Origin: Catellatospora coxensis
Lineage (GTDB): Bacteria > Actinomycetota > Actinomycetes > Mycobacteriales > Micromonosporaceae
Direction: 5' to 3'
Length of the DNA: 61,148 bases
Assembly: GCF_016862635.1 (NCBI RefSeq)
Contig: NZ_BONI01000061.1
Span: 1 to 61,148, forward strand
The notes below the pieces were generated by a model. The model was not told the DNA's origin. It did no database searches and worked only from the letters and a program-made list of their open reading frames with translations. The number at the start of each line of letters is the position of its first letter. Within the stretch, counting starts at the first letter, position 1. The translations under genes were made by a program, and so were the position numbers. Below are positions 60,884-61,148 of the stretch, piece by piece.

Positions 60884-61148
60884 GTGGGCATGCATGTGCC
60901 CGACTGGGCGAGACAGTTCTTCCTGGTCGTGACGGGCGAGTCGTGGCCGCAGGCCGATGAGGACCTGCTGTGGGCGCTGGCGCGGTTGTGGGCGAAGTTC
61001 GAGCAGATCCTGATCGCGGTCGAGGAGGAGCTTGTCGCGATCGAGCAGGCGGTCGGCGGTGCCGGCTGGAAGGGTGAGGCCGCGCAGGCGGTGCGGGCGC
61101 GGCTGGAGCAGCTGGTCGACAGCGGTGCGCTGCGCAAGCTGGTCGAGG
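60884..61148 (+). CDS. Giant CpnT-like/WXG100-like protein (giant 3), 3' end cut off by the window
   Basis: Open to the end of the window (88 codons visible). MGMHVPDWARQFFLVVTGE and the following residues, including the WxG turn (GGAGWKGEAAQ), are very close to residues 1-90 of giant 2, so this is the start of a third giant secreted protein. The start is GTG 60884 or ATG 60890; the GGC-ATG spacing matches giant 2. Length and effector domain lie outside the window. Confidence 0.85.
   Translation, partial: MGMHVPDWARQFFLVVTGESWPQADEDLLWALARLWAKFEQILIAVEEELVAIEQAVGGAGWKGEAAQAVRARLEQLVDSGALRKLVE

Overview
The window is GC-rich actinomycete DNA (roughly 70 % G+C, strong GC3 bias, many GTG starts). 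It carries type VII secretion (ESX) machinery, LuxR/NarL-type regulators, a conservon-type signalling operon and trehalose synthase. The mix fits a filamentous, soil-type actinobacterium, for example Micromonosporaceae. That placement is inference; no rRNA or other taxonomic marker is present. I saw no tRNA, rRNA, CRISPR array or insertion sequence.

Left two thirds (1-37.8 kb): a type VII secretion island. It is framed by giant (>3000 residue) secreted proteins with CpnT-like/WXG100-like N-termini. Giant 1 (1-9135) is cut at its 5' end by the window edge. Giant 2 (26446-36978, 3510 aa) is complete and ends in an OTU-type cysteine protease domain. Giant 3 (60884 to the right edge) is only a start. 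Between giants 1 and 2 lie an unknown protein, a NarL-like regulator, a beta-helix/tandem-AAA EccA-like ATPase, a mycosin whose catalytic Ser is Gly, EccC, EccD, EccB, a WXG100 pair, a collapsed second copy of that pair, an EspC-like protein, a PPE-like Pro/Gly-rich protein, a YbaB/EspL-like protein and a third WXG100-like protein. No EccE was recognised. The two divergent promoter regions (eccA-like/mycP and eccC/eccD) share a 14-bp palindrome at a fixed 24-bp offset from a -10-like hexamer.

Middle (37.0-45.6 kb): a second NarL-like pseudo-receiver regulator, a LAL-type LuxR ATPase regulator, a membrane-anchored ricin-type lectin, a protein with a Cys module also seen in giant 1 and an ADP-ribosyltransferase-like C-terminus, and a HemD-like/winged-helix regulator of NnaR architecture with a GlnR-like box upstream.

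Right (45.6-60.8 kb): a sugar ABC importer operon whose MalF-type permease has a large extracytoplasmic beta-sandwich insertion. Two paralogous ECF sigma factors follow. The second is translationally coupled to an ammonium transporter, a membrane sensor and a four-gene conservon (NIT-domain histidine kinase, roadblock protein, DUF742 protein, small GTPase). Trehalose synthase and an orphan zinc-finger anti-sigma protein precede giant 3.

How it fits together (inference): the ESX machine exports the giant proteins with the help of the small WXG100/PPE-like partners. The NarL-like regulators beside giants 1 and 2 and the shared palindrome probably control expression. The NnaR-like gene, Amt and the NIT-domain sensor point to a nitrogen-sensing block beside the secretion island. 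Strikingly, each giant protein contains only one cysteine by my reading. In giant 2 it is the OTU nucleophile; in giant 1 it sits in a His/Cys module that has a degenerate duplicate.
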